DNA of 64,000 bases from Isoetes taiwanensis (taxonomy: Eukaryota > Streptophyta > Lycopodiopsida > Isoetales > Isoetaceae). This document shows positions 32,284 through 56,208 of this stretch, in pieces (positions within the stretch are counted from its first letter, which is position 1; every line of letters begins with the position of its first letter). Below the pieces are notes generated by a model. It did no database searches. It was not told the DNA's origin and saw nothing but the letters and a program-made list of their open reading frames with translations. The stretch lies in the NCBI GenBank assembly GCA_021234155.1, contig JAJEKV010000075.1, forward strand, positions 808,001 through 872,000. The letters are read 5' to 3'. Both the position numbers and the translations under genes were made by a program.

Positions 32284-35031
32284 ATGAAGATCATTCCGGT
32301 GCCTTGCCTTGAGGATAATTACGCATACCTGTGAGTCTTCCGCTCGTAAATTCATGTTTCCCATCTTGTTTCAGGCTGTCGGAAAATTTGTGGTAATAAG
32401 CAGTAACGAGCACACGAAAGGCCCTTGTTTTGTTGATTAGGAGTGGATTCGAAGAAGTAATGGATATTTGAAGCTATATCTGCAGAAAAATGATCATCTT
32501 GACTCTTAAACACGCTTCTTTGTTTGTTATTTGAATTATTTGAGCAGAATAATCGATGAAGTGAGTAAAGATGCAGCAGCGGTTGACCCCGTCAAACCTG
32601 GGAATGTCATGGAAGCAGCTAAAGCACACGATGCAAGTATCAAAATGGTTCTTACCACACATAGGCACTGGTACATTTCTCATTCTGGATAATGTATTTG
32701 ATTCACTGCAATTATAGCTGGTCCTCGTCTCACGTTCTATGCCTCATTGAAATGTTCGTTATTTTTGTGAATTTTTGCAGGGATCATGCTGGAGGCAACA
32801 ATGACATGAAGCAATTAATTAAAGATCTTAAACTTTATGGTGGTGTAAAGGATTCTGTTGATGCGTGCACAAATTTTCTTGAAGATGGAGATGAATTTGT
32901 GTTAACAGAAAGGATCAAGATACAAGCACTTCATACCCCATGGTTTAGATTTCTTCACGTTAGCTTAAATGTGTTGGTGTAGAATAAAAATATAGCTTAA
33001 TAGAGTTAGTTAACTTATGGTAGAGGGGACACAGGACCAAATTAAATTCGGTGATCAGGTAAATAGCTGATCAGTGCAGATTTTGGTTATATTTATCTTG
33101 CATGTGCGTTTGTAAGGAGTTAGCTAGTAGCATGCCCAGCTTTTGTAAATTTCCTATAATTGGGTATCTTACAGACATTTCTTACAGCCACACCAAGGGA
33201 CATATATGCTATTATGTAACTGATTCAACTGAAGAGCATCCATCCGTTTTTACAGGAGACACGCTGGTGATGCACTCACTGGCTTACACTTAGATGTTGG
33301 CAATGTTAATGTATATTTTTAAAATACATGGCTTTGCATAACCATTAGTCATTTGCCTGTTTTAGTTTATTGCTGGTTGTGGCAAGTTTTTTGAGGGTTC
33401 ACCTGCAGACATGTACCATTCCTTATGTAAGAAGTTGGCGCTATTACCTCCAACAACAAGAGTATACTGTGGACATGAGGTAAGAGCCTGAATTTCACAT
33501 CTATTACATATCACATGGAGGTTATATCGGTGAATGTGCAAAGCTATTAAAATGATTGTTGGCGTGTTAATAAGCTAGAAATTAGTTCAATAAAGATATT
33601 ATCTGTAGATTATCCACCATATTGATGTCTCCATTATGAGTTGGCATGTATAATTGCTGCCTGTTTGCTATGAACATAAGAGAAACTTTATATAACTTTT
33701 TACCATTCCACATGTGGATTCACATGCTCTGCAGACCATGCACAGGATGACATTGCGTTTGCAATTTCTAGAGTGGAGCCAGTGTCCTTTTACTTAAACA
33801 TCCATTAGGTGGAAAACGCAATATGGGCAAAAACTATGCCATTTGTGGCATATGTGGGTTAATGTTCAGGGGACCAGACTTTAGACAGTGCGACTATTAC
33901 CTCTTGCCATGAACATAAAAGAAGCTTCATATAATGTTTTACCATTTCTAATATTTCTGCTGTGACTACTCGTAGCTTCACATGCATGGAATGATATTGC
34001 AATTCCTAGAGTGCAGAAACACAACCACTAGCACAAAATGAGACAATGTCCTTTTAGTGGATTATCATATTTGTCTTACGAGGGTTGATTTTAACCATCA
34101 AATTGAGTCCATAATGTCTGCATCGGGACCCTATGCAGCATCTTTCAAGCAGTCTCTGCAATGGAAACCCTTGCGATAAGTCCTGGACAATATTGCACAT
34201 TGATTGTAGTGACAACCATCATTGAAAATAAATTCTTTACATATGGGGACTTTGTGAATCTAGCCAAGTGCTTCTGAGTTATATGATTGGTTTTGGATCG
34301 AGTCACTTAATCAGCCTTTCCTAACCTCATTTGCAAAGTGCAGATCTCAGTAGATGGAACAGAATCAAGAGCCCTTTTTGTTCCGAAAAACATTATGGAT
34401 GTAATACGTGCTCTAGTTAGGTATGAGACCCAAAACCCCTAGTTGGACCTTGGGCTGTGCCTTTGGCATGCACGGGAACTAGCCCTAGTACCGCACTGCT
34501 ATGCCATGTCACTGAACTTGAATGAGCAGGAAACTCGCTTATAACAAGGATGAGCAGTGGCTGCTTTAACCTACTTTGAGTGGTTGGATTCTATAGAAAC
34601 TGATGTTTTGTTTATTTTACTGTCAAACCAGCCTCTCAATTGTTTCATTGACATCATATAGATCTCTCTTATTCTGTTATTTTCTATGATGAGATTGCAG
34701 TACACCGAAAAGAACCTGAGGTTTGCCCTCACCGTAGAACCTGAGAATATTGCCATGAAAAAGAAGCTAGAATGGGTGCGGCAACAAAAAGGGATAATAA
34801 GCCAACTGTGCCTTCAACTATCAAAGAAGAACTTGATATCAACCCTTTCATGCGCGTGGACCTTCCCGTTTTGAAGGTTTTTGCACTTTGGACATTTTGG
34901 AGTTTGCTACTAAGATGTAGATACATGATCTCACACTGACTGACTATAGTTACTTTATACAGGAAGTCACAGGTCATCAGGATCCTATTGAAGTCCTTGC
35001 TACAATTCGGAAATTGAAAGACAAGTTTTAA
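32284..35031 (+). CDS. GLX2: Hydroxyacylglutathione hydrolase (glyoxalase II), cytosolic type
   Basis: Converts S-lactoylglutathione to lactate and glutathione, step two of methylglyoxal removal. Seven exons with GT-AG introns: 32284-32330, 32548-32670, 32781-32942, 33188-33266, 33366-33479, 34701-34876 and 34963-35031, about 258 residues, the usual cytosolic length, with no transit peptide. It starts [16 protein letters not shown]. The metal site THRHWDHAGG spans exons 2-3 (THxHxDH intact), with GDTL then [11 protein letters not shown] in exons 4-5 and YCGHEYTEKNL across exons 5-6. In exon 6 one base is missing in the GGG at 34791-34793; adding one G restores [19 protein letters not shown]. 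This is a recent inactivation or a base-calling error. The upstream flank is LINE debris. Confidence 0.9.
33670..34060. repeat. Direct repeat in glyoxalase II intron 5
   Basis: A roughly 130-bp segment (CATAAGAGAAACTTTATATA, CCAGTGTCCTTTTACTTAAA) recurs about 235 bp later with changes (CATAAAAGAAGCTTCATATA, ACAATGTCCTTTTAGTGGA). It explains part of the large size of this 1.2-kb intron. Confidence 0.6.
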
Positions 35032-35334
35032 AGATCTTTAAGTATCACAATGTTTGACCTTGAAAACACAAGGGATATGCTCATGTGTATCATAATATGC
35101 TAGTATATTGTACTGGAAACTTCACCGGATCCAAGTAAGACATTTTAAAAAATTTAAAGGCTGTTTTGAATTGCAAGTTCTTTTTCTTTGCTCTCTGGTC
35201 TATAAATCTCTCATCCTGGAATCACCAAATAAGAATATGTGGAATGGAGATAAAGAGACGAAAATGAGATTTCCACTTCCACTTCCACTAAAGAATTTCA
35301 ATGAGATGCATCAAATCAAATGTTAGGTTCCTAA

Positions 35335-37000
35335 ATAGATAGATAGATAGTAGTTTTAACGTCACGCCACTAGGCAGCATCCAACAGAGCATCCAACTGA
35401 ATATGTGACCACACACCACACTACATTGCTCGGTTGGGCCCTGCCCCCAACCACCTTACATTGCGTCTGTAAATATTGTAGTCCTATATAAATATTGTTA
35501 TTGTCTAAGTGCAACCTTGTCTAACTTTTTGTATTCTTTAAAAGTTGTAACCATTGTTAAACCATTGAATTGTCAGATATAAACAATAAATACACCAAAA
35601 TGTGCAAATACATGCACAACTTAGTGGTTCGATGAAGCCAGGGCCTGAACCAAGCACCTGCAGCTAAATCAATATGCAGTGGCAGCTACAACACATGCAA
35701 TGGCCACAACCAAAAGGCGACATTCAGAGGTAGAAGCAACAACAGAAGTGGATGCACACAAATCTCCAAGGATGAACAGAAATGGAAGAGCAATGAAAGC
35801 CGAATGATCTCTTTCTGCTATGGATGCAGACAGTAAGCTTTTGAATTACAAACAAGGGCACGAAGTAGAGAGAGCATCTGGCTACACATGCACAACGTTT
35901 CTATCAATCAAATACTAAAGCGGATCAAACAGAAGAAGAAATTCTTCAACATTTTGTAAGTTTTTGAAGCACATGTCAGAAATTATAGCTAAACTACGGT
36001 CTGATGGAAAGAACACCGAATAATGCTCGGGGAGCAGAACCCCGGTAAAACCGTTGCCACACAATCCCTCCTTAACAAATTCGTTGCCCTCTCCTTTTAT
36101 CGTTGCTCTGCAAGAAAAATAGCTTACCATCAAGTGACATAGTCTGCAGATCCTCTTCGAGCGCTCCACCTTGGGTCTACTAGCACGACCAACTTCAATC
36201 TCAAGCTGATGAGATGAGACCCTGAGCTGACCGATAGCATGTCTCACTTTATGTGTAAGGTGAATATTCAAATATCCTGCTCGCTCGATGAAATCATCTA
36301 GTGATCTTTGTAAAATTGCATCTTGGTAGGAAGATCAATTGGAGTTAACTATGTCTTTCATATGTATAAAATTTTCGGATCGTCTTGTATGGTGATTCTT
36401 ATCTTTTCAAGTCTCTTTTTGCTCTAGGTTTCACATGATATTAGCCGCAACCATGTTATGTTGAGAGGGGGCGGGTTTCCCAAGCCAAATCCTAAAGAGG
36501 ACCCATTGCGATGCTTTGCGTACTAATATTCCTGCACTCCCTTTTTGGCCAAATCTTTGGAGCTCTTGAGAGCAATCCATGGAAACTGCATTGGCCCTGT
36601 TTGTGAGGACGAGGTTGATGCACTTTGTGCAAAAGGAACTAAGCGGAATCTTCGCGTCGAGTTGGCGAGAATGGCTGAAAAATTACATCAATATGATTGG
36701 ATGCGACACGGATGCTTTGCTCATAATCATTTTGAACCCGAGAAAATAGATTTTGCGGTCTTTCAATATGACCCCATTGTTTGGTCATGTCCATTCTCCA
36801 CATTAAAGCTCCACATAGGCGGTGGTCTAACTAAGGTATTGAAAAGATGAAGCTTTGCCGGGACATCTTGAAAATCCGCTTTGAAACATTTATTCTCTAG
36901 GATTGCAAGCGAGGCATATCCCTTCGTGAGTCTGTCATATGCTGCATCTTTCATGCTAAAGACGGGACCCTTAAATTGCACCCCCCAAGTAAGTATAATG
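35335..37000 (-). pseudogene. LINE fragment (C-terminal region and 3' end)
   Basis: Minus strand reads RLTKGYASLAILENKCFKAD and LHLFNTLVRPPPMW (about 36.8-36.95 kb), the end of a LINE reverse transcriptase, and RHAIGQLRVSSHQLEIEVGR (about 36.18 kb), the C-terminal motif before the cysteine cluster CRLCH. The 3' end is probably the (TAGA)n tail at 35336-35351 followed by TTTTAACGTCACGCC. Frames are interrupted, so it is not active. It starts only 300 bp after the glyoxalase II stop. Confidence 0.7.
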
Positions 37001-38232
37001 AGAGACCACTTCCACTTGTTGATTCATGAAAAAAGAAGGTGTTGCGATGCAATGTTGTTAAGTACGTCAAAATTCGTACGTTTAAAAAATGTTTTTTGAA
37101 GATTTTTTGAAGATTTTTAAAATTTTTGAAAAAAATCTTTAAAAATGTATTTCATATAAAATACGTTAAAAATCTTCAAAATCCTTAAAAATTCTTCTAA
37201 ATCCTTAGAAATCCTTAGACTGTGATTTTTTTTATCCAAATATATAATATTCTTGAACTTATTTATCCATATATATAAAATTTTTATACTTCTTAACCTC
37301 TATAATAATGTTTTTCTAAACTTTCTTAAGAGTTGCATGGCAAAAAACTATGATATCTTTGTACTTGAACTTAATAGTTTCTAATAGCAACATAAACCAC
37401 GTTACTTGTTGGCATGCTACCTCTTATAACTTGTATAAAAATATGCATTTTAACAATGTAAATATGTCCAAAAAAGGATGTAAAGAATGTTACAATTTTT
37501 TATTTTTATTTTTGGCCATACCAAATCATAAAAAAAAACTTTAAAAGCGATGAGGATTTTTATAGAGGTCTTTAAAAATAAAAAGCGGGTTTTAACAACA
37601 TTCTGACGATGCGTGCAAGCACGTGATGTATTGAAAACCATCACTTTTGTTTTCGTCAAAGTTCGGTTTAAGCTCTCTTTGGCACCAAAATTTCTCAAAG
37701 TGCCATTAAATGATACTGAAGGCGTTCAGGAAACCAATGGAATGTTCAAATGCTCAAACGTCCAATGAGCAACCCGGAAAATGGAATTTTCACAGCATCT
37801 ATCTGGATATTCTTGCACAATACCCATTGGGTGCTGATGTGGCTTGGGTGCTTATGTGGCATTGGTGCTGATGTGGCAGTGCATGGCCCACATCAGCCTA
37901 TTTATCAGGGAGTTTTGTTGTTGACATCAGCACCGTTCTGCTAGATAATACCATTTGAAAGATCTCGGAGTCTAACGTGGCGTCACAGGAAAAAAATCCC
38001 AAATAGGCTGACGAACTCTTACCATTTTATTGGTCTGCCACGCATGAAATTATTTTACACACAAGAAAAAGAAAGGGTAGTTCGTGGAAAGCTTTAAATG
38101 ACTTGGAAAATTTGTGATCGAGCAAAATCAAAAAGTTTTAGGAGCGATGTCTGCGTTCAGGCGGGGATCCGAAGGCCCTGGTGGATACTCAGATTATCAC
38201 CAGATGCAGGAGCTGAGACAAGGGGATCCAGG
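37000..38232. other. AT-rich spacer with short repeats upstream of NSF
   Basis: At 37070-37230 there are GAAGATTTTT words and their complements AAAAATCTTC, able to fold. At 37826-37930 GGTGCTGATGTGGC occurs three times and is followed by inverted copies (GACATCAGCACC). No gene is recognised; the NSF promoter should lie in this stretch but no element can be named. Confidence 0.5.
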
Positions 38233-44108
<5,876 letters not shown>

Positions 44109-45780
44109 GGGAAAATTATTGCTAGTGGGAGGAAGTTTTGTCATGTACAAAATTTAATCTAAATTGATTAGCATGACTAACTCTGTGCTGATTTTGATGA
44201 ACGTTTGGAAGATGGAGATTGTGAGTACGAAGCCCTCTCATTTAGGGTTTAAGTATACGTACCCTTGCCAAGGGTTTATAAGATATTTGCACCACCAAAA
44301 GCTACAGCTTCATCAACAAGAATGATATGAAATGAATCAATTCTACTAAAAACAATCTTTAATTGAAAAGATCCTTCAACAATAAAAACTATTGCCTTTT
44401 AAGAATGTTGAACAAGATCTGTTACTCATGCAAGATTCATAATGACCATGGTACAATTGTGGACCATAGTAAAGTGGATGAATACATAATTATTGTTTCA
44501 CTACAAGGCATCAAACTATTCACTTCTTCACCCACTTCGTCAATGGAATTCCTTAATTGAATAATTAGCGGATAAACAACTTGGGGTGCACGATTTCATG
44601 CAATTCTATCTTTGTCGATGTGGATGCCATGTCATCGACTATGGCTTCCCAATCTCCTTCATCATCGGCTTTCCCTTTAGGAAATTCCTTGCCAAATTTT
44701 GACTTTCGAGGTTACTTGGGCCATCCACTACAACCATGCCCACCCTAAGGCGGTTCTTTACGGTCTCTCGGGATGTCAAGAATACCTCGGATGCCTCCAT
44801 CCTTTATTTTTGTTCTTGTTTTTGTGTTAGTCCTAAAAAATTTAATTTGGTTTATGCTAGACTAAGCTTTTGTAAGTGGGTTATGTACGGACTTACCTTA
44901 TGCCATTCAATGGCCTTTTAGGCCGAGATAAACATTAGGTTTTAACTTTCTTATAGTATCCAAATATGCGAGACCAATCTTCTTATTCAAGCTTCAAGCA
45001 CCGTCTTTCGGATATCTCATATGATGGAAGGGGTGGGCTTCCCCATTTTTAATAGGTAGTAGCATTTAAAATGATGTATTTAAGCAAGACAACATAGCTT
45101 TTTGAGACTTCGGAATTGTTGTCTTTAGCGACATTTAGATAGTGTTGGGAGATTTACATATGCTTGCATTAATAACTTCCCAAAACTATTAAAGGAACCA
45201 CATTTGTGTTTCTAAGCGCCTTATTCTGTTCATCTTTATTATCATTTAAATTGAACATCGAGGCCCATCTTCATTATCATTAAATTGAATATTTAAATTC
45301 ATGAGGGATACAACATTTTTTCTGAGAGATAAATTGCGAGAAAAAAATCGGTTTTAATACACATTTGGTAAATCCACGATTTGTTATGTACGTTTGGTGA
45401 TACGTTCTTCACCTTTCAAGTCTTGGACATGGGCTTAAAAGGGTTTGGTTAATGTAGATATCTTAATATCACAAGAACATGTTTGCGACACTCAATTGAT
45501 ATTGAATGCATTTGAATTCAAGAATAATAATGTACTATAATGTAGTCAAGACATTTGTCAAAGCTTTTGTTGCCTTTTCAATACAATGAATATAGTTTTT
45601 TGAAACATTCACTATGGAATGATGATTTAATAATTTCTAATTAAATGTATGATATTAATGTGTTGTATTATGTAGGTACAGACCAGACTGATCACCAAAG
45701 ATGCTAGTGGGGAAAAGACATCCCGAAAACATTAAGGATACAAATAATGAGAAAAATAGTGCATTTAGATATCAAAAAAA
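44109..45780. other. Intergenic, nothing recognised
   Basis: AT-rich sequence after NSF with no conserved coding sequence or clear repeat. Short open frames have no known motif. Confidence 0.5.
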
Positions 45781-46830
45781 ATCTTTAGTTTGATATTGAA
45801 CATTACGGGAAGGGACTACGCCAAGAGACACAAAAATCGGTAGATAGATAGGCTTGTCATTCATCCGCGACAGCGATATACAATGTTTTGAAGAATAGAG
45901 AGGGGTAGGAACAATATCGGACTACCCCGTAAAAAGAAATGTGCACAAGCAATATAGAAGGGTAATGGCGACAACTTCTCATCGGGATAAAAATCCGCCC
46001 TTTAGGTTTCGAGGAAAACCCTAATGAAAATGGTCGCCAACAACCTTGAATATGTTACTGGAAAACCGAAGGAGATGGGTTGATGGCGAACATAAAATAT
46101 AGCAGGGACCCGGAAGATGGCGAAGCCTGCAAGCAACACAAAGAACCCCTAAAAACACCCCGTGAATTGTTAGAAAAAGCAAACTCATGCCCCAATGGCA
46201 GCCAGGGCGGGAAGGGAGGAAGCAACAAGAATAGAAGAAGAACTCTTTGTGAGAAGATCTGGATAACCGGTCTGAAGAAAAATAGCCTTATATAGTAGCT
46301 CGACCCTTCCCAGATGAAGCGTCCGCATGGCTTCCGGATCGATGCTATTCAGGGAAGGGACTATAAAGACACAAAGCGGGCCGACTACCGAGGAGAACTT
46401 CCTCAACTATAAGCCCGATGGCGTAAAACATACAAACAACACAAAGAACTCTAAAAACACACGGAATGGTTAGAGAAAATCCAACATGTGGCGAGAAAAA
46501 GGAGAGCATCACCCAATAGGGTGGAGAAACGACATCACCCATTGAAAACAATGCAGTAAAAGAAATATCGTCACCCTCGAGGTGGAAATAAAAAGCATCA
46601 CCTCAGGTGGAATATAGCATCACCCATAGGGGTGGAGAAAGCGTCACCAGCGGGTTATTAACAATCATGTAAAAAGAAATATCGTCACCCTTGAGGTGGA
46701 AATAAGCGACATCACCGGTGGAGGGAAAGCGTCACCCGGAAAGAAAACATGAGAAATAGAAATGTCGTCACCATCGCGGTGGAAGTAAACAAAGACCACC
46801 CACAAAAATGGTCCAATAGAAACCCATGTC
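45780..46830 (-). repeat. Inverted copy of the CACCC/GGGTG hairpin repeat
   Basis: Reverse-complement match to the 19.4-21.1 kb element. GAAAATGGTCGCCAACAACC and CCGAAGGAGATGGGTTGATGGC mirror the phrases near 20830 and 20790. CATCACCCAATAGGGTGGAG (46508), CGTCACCCTCGAGGTGGAAA (46569) and similar words carry the hairpins. GAAGGGACTATAAAGACACA near 46353 mirrors 19930. The copy is rearranged and has no coding sequence. Confidence 0.75.
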
Positions 46831-48985
46831 ACAAAATTGCAATGGAGTGCCAAAGCGCTATATTTGGCACATCCGGACATAACTAAAAGAGCAAAATATG
46901 ATGTATAATGATAGCACAATACACAATGATAGCACAATGCCTTTGTGAAAAGAAGAGCTCAACGACTAGCTAGAAATGAAGTTCAGGCAAATGATGCATA
47001 ATGATAGCAATGCACAATGCACAATGATTGAAGAAGGTGTATCGAGGAACAAACAATATGCCTAATCAATCAAATGAAAAGATCACACTAAGAACATGAA
47101 AAGTCAACCCGTCCAATAACATAAAAAACAACTTCTCTAAGCTTACGGATGCATGGCAATCACCAACATAATGATCAATCTCAGAGCAATGTCAATGTCA
47201 AGAAGAAAATAAGGTTGACATCAAAAAAGTCGAGCAAAAAGAGGTTCATAAGGTTTGTGAAATGGTTTGGAACAAGAATAGGAGGCGAAAGTGCCAAGGT
47301 CCAGTTCGAGGTTAGCGAGTAGAAATGTGTGGTGATGTCGAAAAACAAATAATGCCACATGCCTAAAGCCATGAATAAAGGCCCCAATATGAATCATACT
47401 TTTGCAAACAAGAGATGCGATTGAGGGCGGATGTAGACATGTCGGCACCAATCAAAAGGAAGGTCAAGAAGGAAAATGATGAAAGTTTGTGGATCACAAT
47501 GTAGATCGAACAAAAATAAGGCTTAAGTAGTCACAGGGTGGGGTTATGGCCAATGAAAAGGAGGAGATCAAAGTGCCAAGATCGGGATGGAGTGCAAGGA
47601 GGTAGCCATATGGTAGAAAGGACAAATGAAAAACACAATGACTAGGTAAAATGACATATTAGTACTAAAGCTAGTGCCATACATATGGTCTTCTATTAGA
47701 ACATAAAGAAAATGGACACGAAAAATGAACCAAAAGCATAATGACGGCGTGAAGTGGCATATTAGTAAAAGTGTTAGCCACTAAAAAGAGAGTTGAGGTG
47801 TTAGTTTTAAACAAATTAGAGACGAAAAAATGTGGATGGCTATAGCAGGATGCAATCTGTTTCGTGAATGAGGTCAAGTCAATCGAATGGTTAAGAGGCC
47901 TATGTGAAATGGACAAGTGAACAAAGCGATGGAAATCAAGGTTGAGGTTAGGGGCAAAGGAGTGGAAATCGGCGTCAAAACTAACGATCCCGACTGTGGT
48001 AGAAGGGTATGAATGGATATACATGAAAACAAGTAAAGGGCCAAGTCCAAGTCGAAAAGGCAAGATTGAGATCATATCGAGAAACAACGAATGTCGAGGC
48101 CAAATCGAAGAGGAGATTCAAAGTAATCATAAAAATGCAAAGACAAGTCACAAAAGAAAATATAATGTACCATAGTATGCAATGAGAACATAATGATGAA
48201 TCAATCTCTTGAGAATATGTAAACTCAAAAACAAAGGGGCAAAGACATATGGAAAGGATGATTCAAGAGTGTGATAAATACCCAAATATTACGCAACTCC
48301 TAAAAATATATAAACATATAAAATATATAGCCCACTCAAAAACTAAAAAGCGCGACTCACCCTAGATTGAGTGGTAAAGAGATAATGCCTATCCATAGAA
48401 TCACTCAACTCAAACAAGAAGATGCAAAGAAATATGTCCACAAAAAAAAAAAAAAAAGCAATATCACGGATCATCATAATCATTTAAAGAAATGTGGCAG
48501 CGTATATAAAGGATGCATCAAATCCCAATGCACAAGAATATAAATATCATGCAACCAAAAATGAAAATGGAGATGTGACATCCCGAGGATGTCTGAACTT
48601 ACAATGATGAAGATGCCCATGTCACAATCATATCTTCCCGGATGGCAAAACCACTACAAACTAGCAACAAGATTAGAAGGTATCTCCAACAATTATGATG
48701 TGTTTTAGGTATTTCGGTCCACATGCCCGAATGCCAAAAAAAAAAAGAAAATATGTGCTTAGAAGAAGCAAATAATGCTAGATCCTCCCAATTCAATACA
48801 TGACTATTAAGATAAAAAGAAAACAGACTTCCTAAAAGCCTAATTTAAGTCAAATCTAGGTAAAACATAAATCCAAATTCTTGACATACCTATAGGAAAG
48901 TTGGTCACAAAAAGAATAAAGAGATGGTTGGAAAAATATAACATGCAGTTGAAAATATGTCTCAAAACACCTGAATGGAATGTCA
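46830..48985. other. Intergenic, purine-leaning, nothing recognised
   Basis: A-rich plus strand with loosely repeated phrases such as AAAGTGCCAAG and CAATGATAGCACAATG (doubled near 46910 and 46926). No protein family is recognised in any frame; the longest minus-strand open frame (47671-48087) has no conserved motif. Confidence 0.45.
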
Positions 48986-48989
48986 ATGG

Positions 48990-51214
<2,225 letters not shown>

Positions 51215-51215
<1 letters not shown>

Positions 51216-51660
51216 AGAGAGGGAGGAGGGAGGGAGGGAGAGAGGAGATGAAATGAAATGAAATCTATTATTCGCCTTGAGACACCTCGTGTCTATGAGG
51301 CGTTTACAAATCACATTCAAAATTATAAAACAAGTCATCCAGTCGGGCTCTTACGAGGAACACACTGGGCTCCTATTCTAATCTCGTACCCATACGATTT
51401 TCAAACAAACATCTCTATGTTTAAGAATGTCAACAATATATCCCCCAATAGATGCCCGGTACCAAAGAAACTCCTCAAAGGAGGTAGTAATGATCCCATG
51501 TATGACTCTTAAGTCCTGAATAAGCACGACAACAAAGTAAGATATGAGCCTCATCCTCCACCTCACACCGTCATTACACAAGTTACGTTAATGCAAGATC
51601 ATGGCCGATGTCGCCCATCTCCTACCTCCCATACCAAGATGGTGCTGCAGCTTAACTCCC
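51215..51660 (-). mobile_element. LINE 3' end fragment B (tandem copy of A)
   Basis: GAGGGAGG tract, then (GAAAT)n tail and CTATTATTCGCCTTGAGACA. Same phrases in the same order as fragment A (AAAATTATAAAACAAGTCAT; GAACACACTGGGC; CCAAGATGGTG). The two are direct copies about 440 bp apart with scattered indels. Confidence 0.75.
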
Positions 51661-52045
51661 AGGAGGTGGAGAGGGAGGGGGAGGGGGGAGAGGGGAGGGG
51701 AGGGGGGAGGGAGAGAGAGAGAGAAATGAAATGAAATGAAAATTTTTAATACGTCTCAGGAGACCATAGTCTATAGAATGTTCAAGAGATACATTCACAT
51801 TGTATATTACATTTATCCTAATATGTCTTGGTAAGAACATATTAGTGCTCTCCTCCCCTCAAAGTCAAACTCACTACCTCCTATCATTGATTTTAAACTT
51901 TGAATGTTGGTGTTTCGTACTCGCATAACCCTCTACTAGAAAACTTCAATTGTGGACCGAAGGTAGGTCAAAGAAGCTTACCCGTGTTTGTGACGTGTAT
52001 ACCGAACTTCGTGAATGAATTGATATTGGGCATGTCGAATGACAT
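51660..52045 (-). mobile_element. LINE 3' end fragment C
   Basis: A GGAGGGGGAGG tract (51664-51724) precedes (GAAAT)n, then TTTTTAATACGTCTCAGGAG and ACCATAGTCTATAGAATGTT. The layout equals fragments A and B but the sequence is more diverged, so it is a separate insertion or subfamily. Confidence 0.6.
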
Positions 52046-52047
52046 GA

Positions 52048-54316
<2,269 letters not shown>

Positions 54317-55636
54317 ATATTTCCACCTCGAGGGTGGCTTCTTTTTACATGACATTGTTTCTCACCCGTTGGGTGATCTTTATTCTCCACCCTATTGGGT
54401 GATGCTCTCTTTTACGCTACATGCTTGATTTTCTAACCGTTCACGGGTGTTTTTTAGAGTTATTTGTGGCTGTTCTTGCTGCGGGTTTTACGCCGTCTTG
54501 GGAGTCCACCTTTTTTAACCATGCGTGAAGGCCCATCTCTTTCGGTTCTCGAGCTGACCCACATTGTTGTTCAAGGTTCTTTGGCGACCATTTCTCATTA
54601 GGGTTTCCCTCGAAAAGCGAAAGCGAGGTTTTTTATCGGAAGTAGAAGTTGTAAGCCATTACTACCCTTCTCTATCTTTGCATGCACATTTCTTTTGTTT
54701 TAGGGGTAACAATGTTGTTCCTATGGTGGAAACACTACACTCTCTATTCTTCAAACATTATATCTCTTCGCTGTGATGAATGACAAGCCTCTGCGTTTTG
54801 TGTCCTTTACTTGAGTCCTTCCCGGAATAGGGTGTTTAGAAAGTAATACACACTAGGGACAAGATTATTATATTTTATCCTAAAATTATATGGCGCAATT
54901 CTTCCGCCGCTTCTATATATGTCCTCCCGGCCACATAAATTGTTTGCTCTGCCAAAGAAATTGTTTTCCTCCATGAAAGAGTTCAAGCATCTCCTCCAAC
55001 CATCTAAAGCGGAGGAAACAAAGGATGGAACTACCGATCTAAAAACAGAGGACCATCTAAAACAGAGGCCAAAACAAAATTTTGGAAATATGAAGATACA
55101 TCTATTTTCTATCAATCCACGATCTATCATGTCGTAGCACCGCAAGCATCCGCAGATAATCGAGACCGCTTTGTTTTTATTCGTCCCGGAGTGTTGTTTG
55201 TATTCTAGGTGTCTGCGGGTGTATTATCGTCCCCATAATTCACACCTTTGGGGCCCAGATGCCCGGTAGAACTTCTCGGACGGTGCCGGGCCTCGGCGAC
55301 CGTCAAGAAATCCGCGCTCGCCAGCCAGCCATCTGCCGGCGGCGCCGCCATGGCCCACTGGCCCCTCACGGCGTAATGACCCTCCCAGCGTCAATTACAT
55401 AGTTTATAGAAATTGTAGCCACCTTTTGGCCACAAAATTTCTTGTACAAATATACCAATTAACCCCCACTAGCTCCCCCCAAAACAACCAAAATTTTAAA
55501 ACCTTAAACCTTTAGAATAAAGGATGGATAAAATACAAAGAGAAGAGGCTGCCACGTACTGGATCCTTGTACCATTATTTGTCGAGAAAATTGAGCTTGA
55601 AATAAAACGAGCAGAAAAAGAGGGCGGAGACAGAAG

Positions 55637-56208
55637 ATGGATAACTTCCAATCTGGAGGAGTGGAGGCACAATCGTCCATGGTAGCACCAGGTAAGAAAT
55701 AATCACAAATAATCTTTTGCATTAAATGATCCTTTTTTGTTGGCTCAAGCAATCTGTATAAATGCAGGGGAAGGGATCAACCTGTGGGTTCTTGGGTTGC
55801 TTGTAACGCTCAAGGTTTTTAGGAAATGGAGACAGGGGCTCATATGCCCTCTTTGAGGACCCTTATGCCTCCCGGATTAGGGCCCCACCTTTGCATAGCC
55901 ATACTCTTGAGGATGAAAGTTGTACCTCTTAGAAGGCCAGCTTTCTTGGCAGTGGAGACTCTGAATCCTTGCAACTCCTGGCAGTTTCATTCATCTTCCT
56001 CACAATGTTCCTCACACTTTCAAAAATAAATCTGGCAAAAATGCCCGTATGCTTGCTACTTATGCCCCCATGGATTCGAGCGTTGGTTTTAGAAGTGGGT
56101 ACTCAGACTAATTCTCTCTCAGTAGAGCATAGCATCATGGCAAGAGATCTCATGGTTAAGTATGGTGTCAACCCCGTTGTTAAGATTCCAGTTCATTCTG
56201 AACTTTGA
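55637..56208 (+). pseudogene. Second copy of the cupin gene, frameshifted
   Basis: Exon 1 (55637-55691) and its GT donor are identical to copy 1. Exon 2 (from 55768) carries several small indels: an extra T and changed bases in the GTTTTTAGG stretch, an extra G in ATGGAGACAG, extra C in GACCC and GGGCCCC, a lost G in TTGTACC and lost bases in GCAGTGGAG. The motif-1 histidines and the last 40 codons are still readable in shifted frames. Either a decayed duplicate or a badly called copy of the same locus. Confidence 0.8.

Noticed and set aside
35336-35351. (TAGA)n as an isolated microsatellite
   Set aside because: Its position before TTTTAACGTCACGCC matches the layout of LINE 3' tails elsewhere in the window, so it was treated as a tail.
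36545-36850. 101-codon plus-strand open frame as a gene
   Set aside because: It overlaps minus-strand LINE coding sequence that carries recognisable motifs; the plus frame is a shadow.
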